A stretch of 64,000 nt of DNA, taken from contig NZ_QJKD01000010.1 in assembly GCF_003201875.1 (NCBI RefSeq), positions 1-64,000 on the forward strand, given 5' to 3'. Position 1 is the first letter of the stretch. Every line of letters starts with the position of its first letter. This document shows, piece after piece, positions 34,530 to 44,147 of this stretch. Under the pieces are notes generated by a model. It saw only the letters and a list, made by a program, of their open reading frames with translations, had not been told where the DNA came from and did no database searches. The translations under genes were made by a program, and so were the position numbers. Source of the DNA: Hungatella effluvii (lineage in GTDB: Bacteria; Bacillota; Clostridia; Lachnospirales; Lachnospiraceae).

Positions 34530-36842
34530 ATGGTTAAATTGTATGATGGAGGTGCTTTCCTGGTAAACGGTACGGAACTGGTACCGGAACAGGAAGCCGA
34601 AAAGCTTGTCGCTCTGACAGGAAAGAACGTAACAAAAGAAGAGGCGAAAAAGGGCACGATTGCCTATTCGATCCTGAAGGAACATAACACTGCGGACAAT
34701 ATGGATCATCTGAAGCTGCGCTTCGATTCCATGGCATCCCATGACATTACGTTTGTCGGAATTATTCAGACCGCAAGGGCGTCAGGCCTCACCGAGTTTC
34801 CGATTCCCTATGTCATGACAAACTGCCACAACTCCCTGTGTGCGGTAGGCGGTACCATCAATGAAGACGACCACATTTTTGGACTGTCAGCCGCGAAGAA
34901 ATACGGCGGAATCTTCGTACCGCCTCACATCGCAGTCATTCACCAGTATATGCGTGAAATGATGGCAGGCTGCGGACGCATGATCCTCGGATCCGACAGC
35001 CATACCCGTTACGGAGCCCTGGGTACCATGGCGGTAGGCGAAGGCGGCGGCGAGCTGGTGAAGCAGCTGCTTCGTGATACATATGACGTCACCTATCCCG
35101 GCGTCGTAGCGATATATCTGACAGGAAAACCGGGCCCGGGCGTCGGTCCGCACGACGTGGCACTGGCCATCGTAGGCGCCGTATTTAAAAACGGTTACGT
35201 AAAAAACAAAGTTATGGAATTCGTAGGCCCGGGTATCGCCTCCATGGATACCGATTATCGGAACGGAGTCGATGTCATGACCACGGAGACCACCTGTCTC
35301 TCCTCCATCTGGAAAACAGACGAGGACACGAGGGACTACTTAAAGATGCACGGCAGAGAGGACGCTTATAAAGAGCTGAACCCGGCGGATGTCGCCTATT
35401 ATGACGGCGTCGTATCCATCGATTTAAGCACCGTTAAGCCGATGATCGCTCTTCCATTCCATCCGAGCAACACCTACGAGATTGACGAACTGAATGCAAA
35501 CCTGGGCGATATTTTAAGAACCGTGGAAAAGGAAGCCGACCATATTCTCGGCAATCCGAATGTTCATTTATCCCTGACCGATAAGATTGTGGACGGGAAG
35601 CTCCTGGTACAGCAGGGCGTCATCGCAGGCTGTGCAGGCGGCAACTATTCCAACGTCATGACGGCCGCACATATCCTGTCCGGCAAGGACTGCGGAAACG
35701 ATATCTTCAACCTGTCCGTTTATCCGTCCTCACAGTCGGTATATATGGATCTGGTAAAGAAGGGAGCCGTTACAGAGCTGATGGCTGCCGGCGCTACCAT
35801 CCGTACTGCGTTCTGCGGACCGTGCTTCGGCGCAGGCGACACTCCGGCAAACAACACACTGAGCATCCGCCATACCACGAGAAACTTCCCGAACCGTGAA
35901 GGCTCCAAGCCGGGTAACGGCCAGATCTCCTGCGTCGCCTTGATGGATGCCCGCTCGATCGCAGCCACCGCGGCAAACGGAGGCTACTTAACCTCGGCGG
36001 AAACCATTGCTGACGATTATACAGTACCTGCTTATGAATTCGACAGCACCTCCTATGAAAGAAGAGTTTATCAGGGTTATGGAAAGGCAGATCCGGAGGC
36101 AGAACTGATCTACGGACCGAATATCAAAGACTGGCCAGCCATGAGCGCCCTGACTGATAATATTATCCTGAGAGTCTGCTCTAAGATCATGGACCCTGTC
36201 ACCACGACGGATGAACTGATTCCTTCCGGAGAGACCTCATCCTACCGCTCTAACCCGCTGGGTCTGGCAGAGTTCACGCTTTCCAGACGCGATCCGGAGT
36301 ATGTCGGCCGTTCCAAGAAGGTCAATGAACTGGAGGCGGTTCGCAAGACCGGCGCTTGTCCGTTAAAACCGGATCCGGAGATGGAAGCAGCGTTCAATGC
36401 CCTTCGTATTTATTTGGATCAGCCGGAATTAAGAGCCAGAGAAACCGAGATCGGAAGCATGATCTATGCAGTAAAACCTGGCGACGGCTCCGCACGTGAG
36501 CAGGCGGCCAGCTGCCAGAGAGTTCTCGGCGGCCTCGCTAATATCGCAAACGAATACGCGACCAAGCGCTACCGCTCCAACGTGATTAACTGGGGCATGC
36601 TGCCATTCCTTCTGGATGAGGAGCCATCCTTCGACATCGATGATTTCATCTACGTTCCGGGTGTCCGCGCCGCCTTAGAAGGCGATATGCAGCATATACC
36701 GGCCTATGTCATTAAGAATGAAGAGGGCAATCCGATTCACGAGATCAAGCTCCATATTGCGGAGATGACCAGCGAGGAAAAAGAGATTGTAAAAGCCGGC
36801 TGTCTGATTAACTATAATCGCAACCGCCACAGCGAGAATTAG
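34530..36842 (+). CDS. acn: Aconitate hydratase
   Basis: A 770-residue [4Fe-4S] enzyme that isomerises citrate to isocitrate. Seen: the aconitase signatures GSDSHTRYGALGTMAVGEGG, the first cluster Cys in GCAGGNYSN, the paired cluster Cys in AFCGPCFGAGDTP, and NFPNREGSKPGNGQISC. The C-terminal swivel domain follows. It begins 3 nt after the gltA stop, so the pair is one operon. It ends at a strong terminator. Confidence 0.95.
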   Translation: MVKLYDGGAFLVNGTELVPEQEAEKLVALTGKNVTKEEAKKGTIAYSILKEHNTADNMDHLKLRFDSMASHDITFVGIIQTARASGLTEFPIPYVMTNCHNSLCAVGGTINEDDHIFGLSAAKKYGGIFVPPHIAVIHQYMREMMAGCGRMILGSDSHTRYGALGTMAVGEGGGELVKQLLRDTYDVTYPGVVAIYLTGKPGPGVGPHDVALAIVGAVFKNGYVKNKVMEFVGPGIASMDTDYRNGVDVMTTETTCLSSIWKTDEDTRDYLKMHGREDAYKELNPADVAYYDGVVSIDLSTVKPMIALPFHPSNTYEIDELNANLGDILRTVEKEADHILGNPNVHLSLTDKIVDGKLLVQQGVIAGCAGGNYSNVMTAAHILSGKDCGNDIFNLSVYPSSQSVYMDLVKKGAVTELMAAGATIRTAFCGPCFGAGDTPANNTLSIRHTTRNFPNREGSKPGNGQISCVALMDARSIAATAANGGYLTSAETIADDYTVPAYEFDSTSYERRVYQGYGKADPEAELIYGPNIKDWPAMSALTDNIILRVCSKIMDPVTTTDELIPSGETSSYRSNPLGLAEFTLSRRDPEYVGRSKKVNELEAVRKTGACPLKPDPEMEAAFNALRIYLDQPELRARETEIGSMIYAVKPGDGSAREQAASCQRVLGGLANIANEYATKRYRSNVINWGMLPFLLDEEPSFDIDDFIYVPGVRAALEGDMQHIPAYVIKNEEGNPIHEIKLHIAEMTSEEKEIVKAGCLINYNRNRHSEN

Positions 36843-36863
36843 ATTCCTTAAACAGACTCATAA

Positions 36864-36920
36864 AAAAGCTTTTATTAACACAGCCTCCGGCTGAAACTTG
36901 TTAATAAAAGCTTTTCTTTT
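36864..36920. terminator. Bidirectional terminator after acn
   Basis: The 17-base arm at 36864-36880 (AAAAGCTTTTATTAACA) is perfectly complementary to 36899-36915, with an inner CAGCC/GGCTG extension. T-rich ends occur on both strands. It separates acn from the convergent regulator gene at 36949. Confidence 0.9.
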
Positions 36921-36948
36921 ATCCCTATTTCTCAATAATCTGCGTAGT

Positions 36949-38235
36949 TTATTTCCTTACATATCTTGTCAGTCTGCCATTTCCAACTTTTTCAATTAAG
37001 CTTTTATCAAGCATTTCTTTTACTATGTTAATTGCATGCGTAGTTCCACTACCTAAAACTGTTTCAACATCAGAACGTGTAATTTCTTTTTTATATTCAA
37101 ACAACTGAAGGATTGGCAAATACTTTGCATCTTCCATACTTAAATTCCGTGCATGTACATTGGGAAGAATCACTTGAAAAGCACCTTCCACACTTTCAAA
37201 TACAGGTTGTTCAGACTTCCCCTTATAGCAGCTTATAATCTTGCTGATCCCCGTACCATACGCTTCAATTAATTTCATTCTATAAAATAAATTTGCCAGC
37301 TTTTCATTTCTTGACTGGGAAGCGCCGAGCATAGCCGCTTCCAATGACAAACCGGGCACCAAGCCCCCTAAAGATATAAATTCCAGCCGGTCAGAATACA
37401 AATTAATAAAGGTGCTTCCACTAAAAGAATAATCTCTATGGACAATTGCATTCAATAATGCTTCCCGAACAGCATCTTCCGGATAATCTCTTTCGTCCGT
37501 ACGTAGTAAATCATGGAAACTGGCCATTGTTCCATTATAAAAATCGATGGTTTTGTATACCTCTGCCAACTGTTCAAAAAGCGAGCCCGTAAATTCTTTC
37601 CTGTCTTTAAAGACTAATTTGTCTGTACCCTGAAAAACAGCAAATTTTATAGAATGCCTGCACTGATCCGAAACAAGCAGGCCCATATTTGTGAAAATAC
37701 CATCAGACGAAAGAATTCCCAGATTCTTCATCTGCACCCCTGTAAACTCCAGTTTTCTTCTCTCCATCTCCTTACTTAAACTGTTGAACGTCAACTCCTG
37801 AATTAATGAGCGGTTTGTTTCAAATGAATCGCCATCCGTCATCTTTATCATCATGCGAATCGCATCTTCCGATGCCGGAGCGGAAGTTGTACCGCGTCTG
37901 ACATATACACCGGTTGGTTTCAATCCTTTGTCGGAAAGATAATATGGTTTTTTCGTGCCTGAATCCACTGTCACTTTTATATACGATTTGTTTTCGTCTT
38001 TTAACAGTTCAATGCTTGTAAACATAGAGATATCTGGTCTGATACTATCTCTTATTGAATTTGCAATTTGCTGTATTACAAAATCAGCATGATCAACGCC
38101 AACAATCGTTCCATTGTCCTGCACACCAATATAGATCGTTCCGCCGTTTGTATTTGCAAAAGAAACAATTTCTTTCTTCAAATCAGTAGTATAGATTTCT
38201 TTTAACTCAATAATTTCGCTTTCATACAATTCCAT
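36949..38235 (-). CDS. Schlafen/AlbA_2-type ATP-binding transcriptional regulator
   Basis: A 428-residue cytoplasmic protein. The N-terminal domain (residues 1-130: SEIIELKEIYTTDLKKEIVSFANTNGGTIYIGV) is the AlbA_2/Schlafen module. A central GHKL-like region carries EALLNAIVHRDYSFSGSTF and ISLGGLVPGLS. The C-terminal 70 residues form a winged helix (ITRSDVETVLGSGTTHAINIVKEML). Such proteins are called putative ATP-dependent DNA-binding regulators; the signal is unknown. The base composition is more AT-rich than its neighbours, hinting at transfer. The ATG at 38235 is chosen because upstream codons run through the operator repeats. Confidence 0.8.
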   Translation of the reverse strand: MELYESEIIELKEIYTTDLKKEIVSFANTNGGTIYIGVQDNGTIVGVDHADFVIQQIANSIRDSIRPDISMFTSIELLKDENKSYIKVTVDSGTKKPYYLSDKGLKPTGVYVRRGTTSAPASEDAIRMMIKMTDGDSFETNRSLIQELTFNSLSKEMERRKLEFTGVQMKNLGILSSDGIFTNMGLLVSDQCRHSIKFAVFQGTDKLVFKDRKEFTGSLFEQLAEVYKTIDFYNGTMASFHDLLRTDERDYPEDAVREALLNAIVHRDYSFSGSTFINLYSDRLEFISLGGLVPGLSLEAAMLGASQSRNEKLANLFYRMKLIEAYGTGISKIISCYKGKSEQPVFESVEGAFQVILPNVHARNLSMEDAKYLPILQLFEYKKEITRSDVETVLGSGTTHAINIVKEMLDKSLIEKVGNGRLTRYVRK

Positions 38236-38290
38236 ATTATCACTCTTTCTATCACGTTCTATCACCATTCTAACACAACAAGTGATAGAA
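38236..38290. promoter_or_regulatory. Iteron-like operator array upstream of the AlbA_2 regulator
   Basis: TTCTATCAC occurs at 38247-38255 and 38257-38265, with variants TTATCAC at 38237-38243 and TTCTAACAC at 38268-38276, so four direct copies run at 10-11-bp spacing. An inverted exact copy, GTGATAGAA, sits at 38282-38290. The array starts just before the regulator's ATG and covers its promoter region; the divergent XRE gene starts at 38434. Confidence 0.75.
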
Positions 38291-38433
38291 TGCAAGATAC
38301 CTTTTCTTTCAGCCACAAATCCCTGTTTCTCAATAATCCGCAACCCACAGTTGCAGGGCCTGCCACCACAGGGTGTTTGCATTCTTCCCCATAATCCTGT
38401 ATGATCATACATAGCAGCAAAAGGAGGAACCAC

Positions 38434-39108
38434 ATGAATTTCAACGAAAAACTACAACACCTGCGCGCCAGCCGAAAGCTTTCCCAGGAAGAGCTGGCCG
38501 GACACCTGGACGTCTCCCGTCAGGCCGTGACCAAATGGGAAAACGGCCAGGCATTTCCCGATTTTCCCAATCTGGTCCGTCTCAGTGAACTCTTCGGCGT
38601 TTCCATCGACCGCCTCATCAGGCAGGAGGAGGAATGCGCCCCAGCCCTTTTAGACCCGGACCCTGCGTCTGAAAAGGCGCTTCGCCGCTTTCTTATGCGG
38701 GCTAAACAGCGCACCTACGCCTCCGGTCAGAACACCGCGCCTCCTTCACGCCCCCAGTCTCACGATTTTCGATACTCCGAACAGGATTATCTCTACATCG
38801 ACACCTATCTGGGAAGCCGGAATTTCACGGGAGAGGAAGCCGTGTGGATCAGGGACACTCCCGTCTGGGCGCTCAATTACTATGGCGTATCGCTGGACGA
38901 GACCTTTTACAGTGCCTTCTTAAAGGAAGCTCTGTCACAGGTTCCAGCCGAACTTCCCCTCCGCGGCCCGGAATACTTCCGGAACGAGGATTTTACCTAT
39001 GTCTGCCGGACACAGGGTACCCTCGGCCAGTTTCAGGGGGAAGAGGCCATCTACTGCCGGGAGGTCAGAATCTACACGTGTTTCTTCCACGGAGGCAGAC
39101 TCTCCTGA
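38434..39108 (+). CDS. XRE-family regulator with DUF5680-like domain
   Basis: A 224-residue protein. Residues 1-65 form a Cro/cI HTH (LRASRKLSQEELAGHLDVSRQAVTKWENG). The C-terminal half (FRYSEQDYLYIDTYLGSRNFTGEEAVW and GVSLDETFYSAFLKEAL) matches the DUF5680 pattern found in stand-alone proteins or fused to XRE domains. AAAGGAGG precedes the ATG at 38434. The ligand is unknown. Confidence 0.85.
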   Translation: MNFNEKLQHLRASRKLSQEELAGHLDVSRQAVTKWENGQAFPDFPNLVRLSELFGVSIDRLIRQEEECAPALLDPDPASEKALRRFLMRAKQRTYASGQNTAPPSRPQSHDFRYSEQDYLYIDTYLGSRNFTGEEAVWIRDTPVWALNYYGVSLDETFYSAFLKEALSQVPAELPLRGPEYFRNEDFTYVCRTQGTLGQFQGEEAIYCREVRIYTCFFHGGRLS

Positions 39109-39190
39109 GTCATTTTACAGCTCTAAAGGACCGCTTACAAAGGATTGGAATCTTATGGAAATGCGAATAAGAAAGTCCAGATAAATCAGA

Positions 39191-39242
39191 TAAAAAAACA
39201 AGGAGCATGAGCAGAACCATAAATGGTTTTCTGCTCATGCTC
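39191..39242 (-). terminator. Terminator of the NlpC/P60 gene
   Basis: GAGCATGAGCAGAA (39203-39216) pairs perfectly with 39229-39242. On the minus strand the hairpin is followed by a seven-T run (complement of 39192-39198). It may also stop the convergent XRE transcript. Confidence 0.9.
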
Positions 39243-39267
39243 TCTTCCGACTTTTCAATCCAGTTTT

Positions 39268-40893
39268 TTAATCTCCCAGTATATTCCTGATTCTCACTGG
39301 TGTTCTGTAGTTCCATGTCGAGATCTTAATACCACTTCTCCGGCTGGCCGCGTTGACGATCTGACCGTTGCCGATATAGATTCCCACATGATTGATGGTT
39401 CCTTTACTGTTCGCATAGAATACGAGATCTCCCGGACGCATCTCGCTGGACTTCACGGCTTTTCCCATATTCGCCTGCGAACCGGAATAGTGCGGAAGGC
39501 TGATGCCAAAATGACCAAATACGGAGAGTGTAAATCCGGAACAGTCCGCACCCTTAGTCAGGCTGGTGCCGCCCCATACGTAGGGATTGCCCAGGAACTG
39601 CAGTGCGTAGTTTACAATCTGGGTCCTGAGAGAAGCTGCCGCGTTGGCCTTTTCCTCCAGCGGTGAGAACTTGATCGCCTCAGGCAGCGCGTATCTTACA
39701 TCGACGTAATCCGATGCCACGTAAGCGTTGCTGTCCTCCTCCAGCTCGATCTCTACCCAGCCGTCAATCTGTTTCAATACCGGATACTTCTCGTTATTCG
39801 AGATCTGGGTCCAGATCTTGGACTCGGTGGACGGCTCCGACCGGGCGTTCAGCATGTCCGTGTTCACAATGGCCATCAGCTCAGCGACCTTAAGCGCCTC
39901 ATCCTTGGCCGCCTGTCCGGTCAGAATATAATCGGATTTCACGTAGCCGGTGATCTTACCGGACTGAATTTTATACCAGCCGTTATCCGTCGTCTCGAGA
40001 ATGTTGCCCGCCGCCTTGCTCGGCATCTTGGCGATCACCTTGCCCTCCTCGCTGGGCTCCTCCCTGACGTTTAAGTAGTTATCCACATCCGAGATACCGA
40101 TGTTCTTGTACATATTGAAGATCATGGCCTTCAGATCCAGCTTTCTGGCCTCGTTTAACGCATACTCCAGCTTGACGTAATCAGCCGACATATAGCCGGA
40201 CGGAATCTGAACCCAGCCATCGACCTGATCGACGACCTCATACCGCTCGTTTATAAGGCCCTGTCCCACGACATCCGATGTGGTATTGGCCTCTTTTCTG
40301 ATATTTAAGTTGTCAACCTGCACGATCGCCCGCAGTGCTACGAGCTCATAGGCTTTCGTCTTCGCCTCATCACCTGTCAGGACATACTGGGAATCAATAT
40401 ATCCCTCGATACCGCCGGAAGAAATCTTATACCAGCCTTCCTGGGTACTGTCTAATATCTCACAGGCGCTGTCTCCCATCAGCTTTCCGACAATATCCGC
40501 TGAGGTATTCGGTTCTTTTCTCACGTTCAAATATCCGGAAACCTGAACGATTCCGAGGTTCTTATAAGAATCGACAACCACCTTTTTTTCCTCTTCCGTC
40601 TTCTTTGCCTGTGCTTCCGCCTCAGACTCCTCGGCTTCCTTCGCCGCAATCTTCAACTGCCCCGGGTCTTCCGCCTGGCTCTCTGTCTCTGTTGCTGCAG
40701 TCGTCTTTTCCGCCCCTGCCGATACGCGCTTTGCTATGGCCTTCCCGGCAAACAGGAGGATTACAATCACCACAACCGCTATCGCTGCCAGAATGATATA
40801 CCTCTCGAAATCATTCTTATTACGCTTCTTTCTGGCTTTGTTCAGATGAACGATGTAATCTTTTTTGTCACTTTTATCGCTTTTGTTTTCCAT
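39268..40893 (-). CDS. SH3-repeat NlpC/P60 peptidoglycan endopeptidase
   Basis: A 541-residue cell-wall hydrolase. A short cytoplasmic Lys-rich N-terminus is followed by a transmembrane helix at 32-50, an acidic Ala/Glu-rich linker (60-105), four bacterial SH3 domains (about 112-172, 188-242, 265-325, 340-400; each with an N-V-R or N-x-R-x-E-P motif), and a C-terminal NlpC/P60 domain with catalytic Cys451 (GADCSGFT), His502 (INHVGIYIG) and WGGTSL. It likely cuts the D-Glu-diaminopimelate bond. GGAGTG precedes the ATG. Confidence 0.93.
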   Translation of the reverse strand: MENKSDKSDKKDYIVHLNKARKKRNKNDFERYIILAAIAVVVIVILLFAGKAIAKRVSAGAEKTTAATETESQAEDPGQLKIAAKEAEESEAEAQAKKTEEEKKVVVDSYKNLGIVQVSGYLNVRKEPNTSADIVGKLMGDSACEILDSTQEGWYKISSGGIEGYIDSQYVLTGDEAKTKAYELVALRAIVQVDNLNIRKEANTTSDVVGQGLINERYEVVDQVDGWVQIPSGYMSADYVKLEYALNEARKLDLKAMIFNMYKNIGISDVDNYLNVREEPSEEGKVIAKMPSKAAGNILETTDNGWYKIQSGKITGYVKSDYILTGQAAKDEALKVAELMAIVNTDMLNARSEPSTESKIWTQISNNEKYPVLKQIDGWVEIELEEDSNAYVASDYVDVRYALPEAIKFSPLEEKANAAASLRTQIVNYALQFLGNPYVWGGTSLTKGADCSGFTLSVFGHFGISLPHYSGSQANMGKAVKSSEMRPGDLVFYANSKGTINHVGIYIGNGQIVNAASRRSGIKISTWNYRTPVRIRNILGD

Positions 40894-41057
40894 TGTGTAA
40901 TATTCACTCCATCATCGTTTTTGGCTTGAAACAGTCAAGTCAGACTACGAGCCTATCCGTTTTAGTATAGCATAATTTGTCGGTTATTGCGATATAGAAA
41001 GAATAAATAATTATTAAGATTATGTAACGATTCTGTGACATAAATATGTATACGATG

Positions 41058-41855
41058 CTACTTCGCCAGGATCATTCGGTCATTTGCAAACTCTTCGCCG
41101 CTTGCTTCCTCGAATTTCTTTAAGAGGTCTTCCACCTCCAGGTTCCTCTTCTCTTCCCCGGAAATATCATAGATAATGCGGCCTTCATGCATCATGATGA
41201 GGCGGTTGCCGATGGAGATGGCATCCTTCATGTTATGGGTGATCATCAGAGTCGTCAGATTCTGCTCTTCCACGATCTCCTGCGTGATCTCCAGCACCTT
41301 TTTCGCCGTCTTCGGATCCAGGGCCGCGGTGTGCTCGTCAAGCAGAAGCAGCTTCGGTTTCTGAAGCGTCGCCATCAGAAGCGTCAGCGCCTGTCTCTGA
41401 CCGCCAGACAACAGACCTACCTTGTTGGTCATGCGGGTCTGGAGTCCCAGCCCCAGCTTCAATAAGGCATCGTGGTAGAAATCCTTCTCGTTGGCCTTGA
41501 TTCCCCAGCCCAGGCCGCGCGTCTTGCCCCGCCGGAATGCGAGAGCCATGTTCTCCTGAATCTCCATGCCGGCCGCCGTTCCCATCATGGGATCCTGGAA
41601 GACTCTGCCAATGTAGCGGGCGCGCTTATACTCCGGTTCCCTGGAAATGTTGACGCCGTCGATCTCGATCTTGCCGGAGTCGATAGGGTATACCCCCGCA
41701 ATCATATTGAGCATCGTGGATTTCCCCGCGCCGTTGCCGCCGATCACTGTTACAAAATCACCTTCATCCAGATGAAGGTTGATGCCGTTTAACGCTTTTT
41801 TCTCGTTGATCGTATTCTTATTAAAAGTCTTTCTGACATTCTGAATATCCAGCAT
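41058..41855 (-). CDS. ABC importer ATPase (TrpZ-type)
   Basis: A 265-residue ABC ATPase with Walker A GGNGAGKS, signature LLSGGQRQAL, Walker B LLLLDEHTAALD and the H-loop MITHN. The signature starts LLSGGQ and the D-loop reads EHTAALD, both usual for the ATPase paired with PF04392-type binding proteins. It follows its permease by 2 nt. With the binding protein at 42944 it forms an importer of the TrpXYZ type. Confidence 0.92.
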   Translation of the reverse strand: MLDIQNVRKTFNKNTINEKKALNGINLHLDEGDFVTVIGGNGAGKSTMLNMIAGVYPIDSGKIEIDGVNISREPEYKRARYIGRVFQDPMMGTAAGMEIQENMALAFRRGKTRGLGWGIKANEKDFYHDALLKLGLGLQTRMTNKVGLLSGGQRQALTLLMATLQKPKLLLLDEHTAALDPKTAKKVLEITQEIVEEQNLTTLMITHNMKDAISIGNRLIMMHEGRIIYDISGEEKRNLEVEDLLKKFEEASGEEFANDRMILAK

Positions 41856-41857
41856 AA

Positions 41858-42772
41858 TTATTCTCCCCCTTCCGTGTAAGCCTTCTTAAGCCGCCATTTT
41901 CTCACCACGACAGGGACACAGAGGGCAACCGCCACAATCACCGCGGAAAGCAGCTTCATATCGTTGGCATTCATGCCCATCCTCAGTACCACCGCACGGA
42001 TGACGAAGTAAATGACAGAGCCTACCACAGCCGAGGTCAGCTTGCTGCCGAAGGAACGAAGACGTCCCATAAGCACCTCCCCAATAACGATAGCCGCCAG
42101 ACCGATGACAATGGCGCCTGTTCCCATGCCGATGTCTGCATACTTCTGGCTCTGGCATACGAGTCCGCCTGATAAACCTACAAGGCCGTTGCTGATGGTC
42201 AGCGCCAGCAGCTTGGTCCAGTTCGTATTCACGCCCTGCGCCCGGATCATGGCCTCGTTGTTGCCGGTCGCACGCATAGCGCTTCCGATCTCCGTACCGA
42301 AGAACCAGTACAGAAAGGCAATCATTACGATCGCAACTCCGATTCCTATGAGAAGGGAAGCGATCTGTTTATTGATCCCTGTCCATCCGATGATCTTGGA
42401 GAAAATTGTGTCGGTCTTTAACAGAGGCACATTGCTCTTGCCTCCCATGATCCGCAGATTGATGGACCATAATCCGATCTGCGTCAAAATTCCCGCGAGA
42501 ATCGCCGGTATCTCAAACACTGTATGTAAGAATCCTGTCACCGCTCCTGCCGCCATGCCCGCTGCTGCTGCCACAATCAGTGCGGCCCAGGGATCCATCC
42601 CTCTGTTCAATACCATGACGGCGCAGACACAGCCGCCCAAAGCAAAGCTTCCATCCACCGTCAAATCGGCAATGTCCAAAAGCTTGTAGGTGATGTAGAC
42701 ACCCAGTACCATAATTCCCCATAAGACTCCCTGTACTACCGCATCCTGAAGGGATACCAGTAAACCGTTCAT
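41858..42772 (-). CDS. ABC importer permease (TrpY-type)
   Basis: A 304-residue permease of the branched-chain amino acid/ribose class, with about eight or nine transmembrane helices. Typical is YKLLDIADLTVDGSFALGG near the N-terminus and MRATGNNEAMIRAQGVN, the conserved cytoplasmic loop that contacts the ATPase. The ATG at 42772 is preferred over one 18 nt upstream, because GGAGG sits 9 nt before it. Confidence 0.92.
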   Translation of the reverse strand: MNGLLVSLQDAVVQGVLWGIMVLGVYITYKLLDIADLTVDGSFALGGCVCAVMVLNRGMDPWAALIVAAAAGMAAGAVTGFLHTVFEIPAILAGILTQIGLWSINLRIMGGKSNVPLLKTDTIFSKIIGWTGINKQIASLLIGIGVAIVMIAFLYWFFGTEIGSAMRATGNNEAMIRAQGVNTNWTKLLALTISNGLVGLSGGLVCQSQKYADIGMGTGAIVIGLAAIVIGEVLMGRLRSFGSKLTSAVVGSVIYFVIRAVVLRMGMNANDMKLLSAVIVAVALCVPVVVRKWRLKKAYTEGGE

Positions 42773-42832
42773 TGAACCATTCCTCCGCATCTTTATCTTT
42801 CTGGCATTTCCTTAAGCGTCTGTGATAACGCT

Positions 42833-42930
42833 CATAAATGCCTTACATAAAGAATACACTTCCGCATTCTTTATGTAAAGCATTTATGTAGAAACAGACA
42901 GATGCCTGCCGCCGCTGGCATCTGCCTGTT
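42833..42930 (-). other. Tandem hairpins between binding-protein and permease genes
   Basis: Two strong inverted repeats fill the 171-nt gap: 42893-42906 with 42917-42930 (13 of 14 pairs), and 42833-42855 with 42866-42888 (22 of 23 pairs). Neither has a long T-run. They sit just past the binding-protein stop, where partial termination or 3'-end protection commonly gives more binding protein than membrane subunits. Confidence 0.75.
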
Positions 42931-42943
42931 CATAAATATTCTT

Positions 42944-43996
42944 TTATTTGAGACCGGAAACGTCGATCCCAAGCGCTGCCGCCGTATCTTCGTTTACAGT
43001 CAGATTGCACTTGTCTGCCGGCAGGTATTCGATCGGCATCTGAGAGATATCAGCGCCTTCTGTCAGGATTCTGACAGCCTGCTGGCCGGTTAAGTAACCG
43101 AGCTGGAAGTAGTCGATTCCGTATGTAGCCAGACCTCCTGCGTCCACCATGCCCTCTTCTCCGCAGATAACCGGGATTCCGTTGTCACTCGCCACCATGG
43201 CTACCGTCGCCATGCCTGCTGCGATGGTGTTGTCTGTAGGAGCGTAGATCGCGTCCACATTGCCTACCATGGAGGTAACTACGGTCTGAAGCTCGTTGGA
43301 GTTGGATACCGTATAATCAATGGCCTTCATACCCTTCGCCTCAATGGCTTCTCTCGCCATCTTAGCCTGGATCTCAGAGTTGGATTCCGCTGAACAGTAA
43401 AGCACACCGATGGTCTGTGCATCCGGAAGGATCTGTTTTAATAAATCGATCTGCTCCTTCACCGGAGTTAAATCGGAAGTACCGCTGACGTTGCCGCCCG
43501 GAACGTCATTGCTTGCGACTAAATCAGACTCTGCCGGATCGGTTACAGCTGTAAGGAGAACCGGGATATCCGTTGTCGCACCGGCCACTGCCTGTGCAGC
43601 CGGAGTCGCAATCGCAAGGATTAAGTCGTCACCGTCATTCACCAGCTTGCTAGCGATGGTCTGGCAGGTCGGCTGATCGCCGGAGGCGTTCTGCTGGTCC
43701 ACCGTATAATTAAGTCCGGCGTCATCAAGCGCCTGGATAAATCCCTTGTTTGCCGCGTCCAGCGCGGAATGCTGTACCAGCTGAAGAACACCGATCTTAA
43801 ACTGCTTGCCGTCGTCCGTCTTAGCTGCCTCTGCTGTCGTCTCTTCTGCCTTCGTGTCAGCTGCGGAAGAAGCCGCCTCTGCCGTCGTTGTCTCTGGTGC
43901 CGCGGTCGTCTCTGCCGGCTTGCTCCCACATGCCGTTAAAGACATCATCATGGCGCCTGCCAGGATGAGTGATGCCACTTTTGCTGTTTTTTTCAT
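42944..43996 (-). CDS. ABC importer substrate-binding lipoprotein (TrpX-type, PF04392-like)
   Basis: A 350-residue lipoprotein. The signal peptide ends in the lipobox LTAC (ASLILAGAMMMSLTACGS), followed by a Thr/Ala/Glu-rich spacer to about residue 60. The body begins FKIGVLQLVQHSALDAANKGF and contains ATPAAQAVAGATTDIPVLLTAVTDP, both characteristic of PF04392 proteins. In pneumococcus related systems take up tryptophan; other members may carry tyrosine or nucleoside-like ligands. The ATG at 43996 follows AGGAGAG. Confidence 0.9.
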   Translation of the reverse strand: MKKTAKVASLILAGAMMMSLTACGSKPAETTAAPETTTAEAASSAADTKAEETTAEAAKTDDGKQFKIGVLQLVQHSALDAANKGFIQALDDAGLNYTVDQQNASGDQPTCQTIASKLVNDGDDLILAIATPAAQAVAGATTDIPVLLTAVTDPAESDLVASNDVPGGNVSGTSDLTPVKEQIDLLKQILPDAQTIGVLYCSAESNSEIQAKMAREAIEAKGMKAIDYTVSNSNELQTVVTSMVGNVDAIYAPTDNTIAAGMATVAMVASDNGIPVICGEEGMVDAGGLATYGIDYFQLGYLTGQQAVRILTEGADISQMPIEYLPADKCNLTVNEDTAAALGIDVSGLK

Positions 43997-44048
43997 AACC
44001 AATCTCTCCTCTTCTTCACAAATCTCGTTCGATCTGAACTTAATTGGT

Positions 44049-44077
44049 ATCATACTACAAAAAATCCACCCCGTCAA
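44049..44077 (-). promoter_or_regulatory. Promoter of the TrpXYZ-type operon
   Basis: On the minus strand TTGACG (complement of 44072-44077) and TATGAT (complement of 44049-44054) lie exactly 17 nt apart, about 60 nt upstream of the binding-protein start. No T-box or riboswitch is recognised in the short leader. Confidence 0.7.
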
Positions 44078-44147
44078 TTTCATTGCTTTAAAATTATGTG
44101 TGTTTAACGCATTAAAGTGGATTTTTGTTAAAAATGCCGAAAACAGA

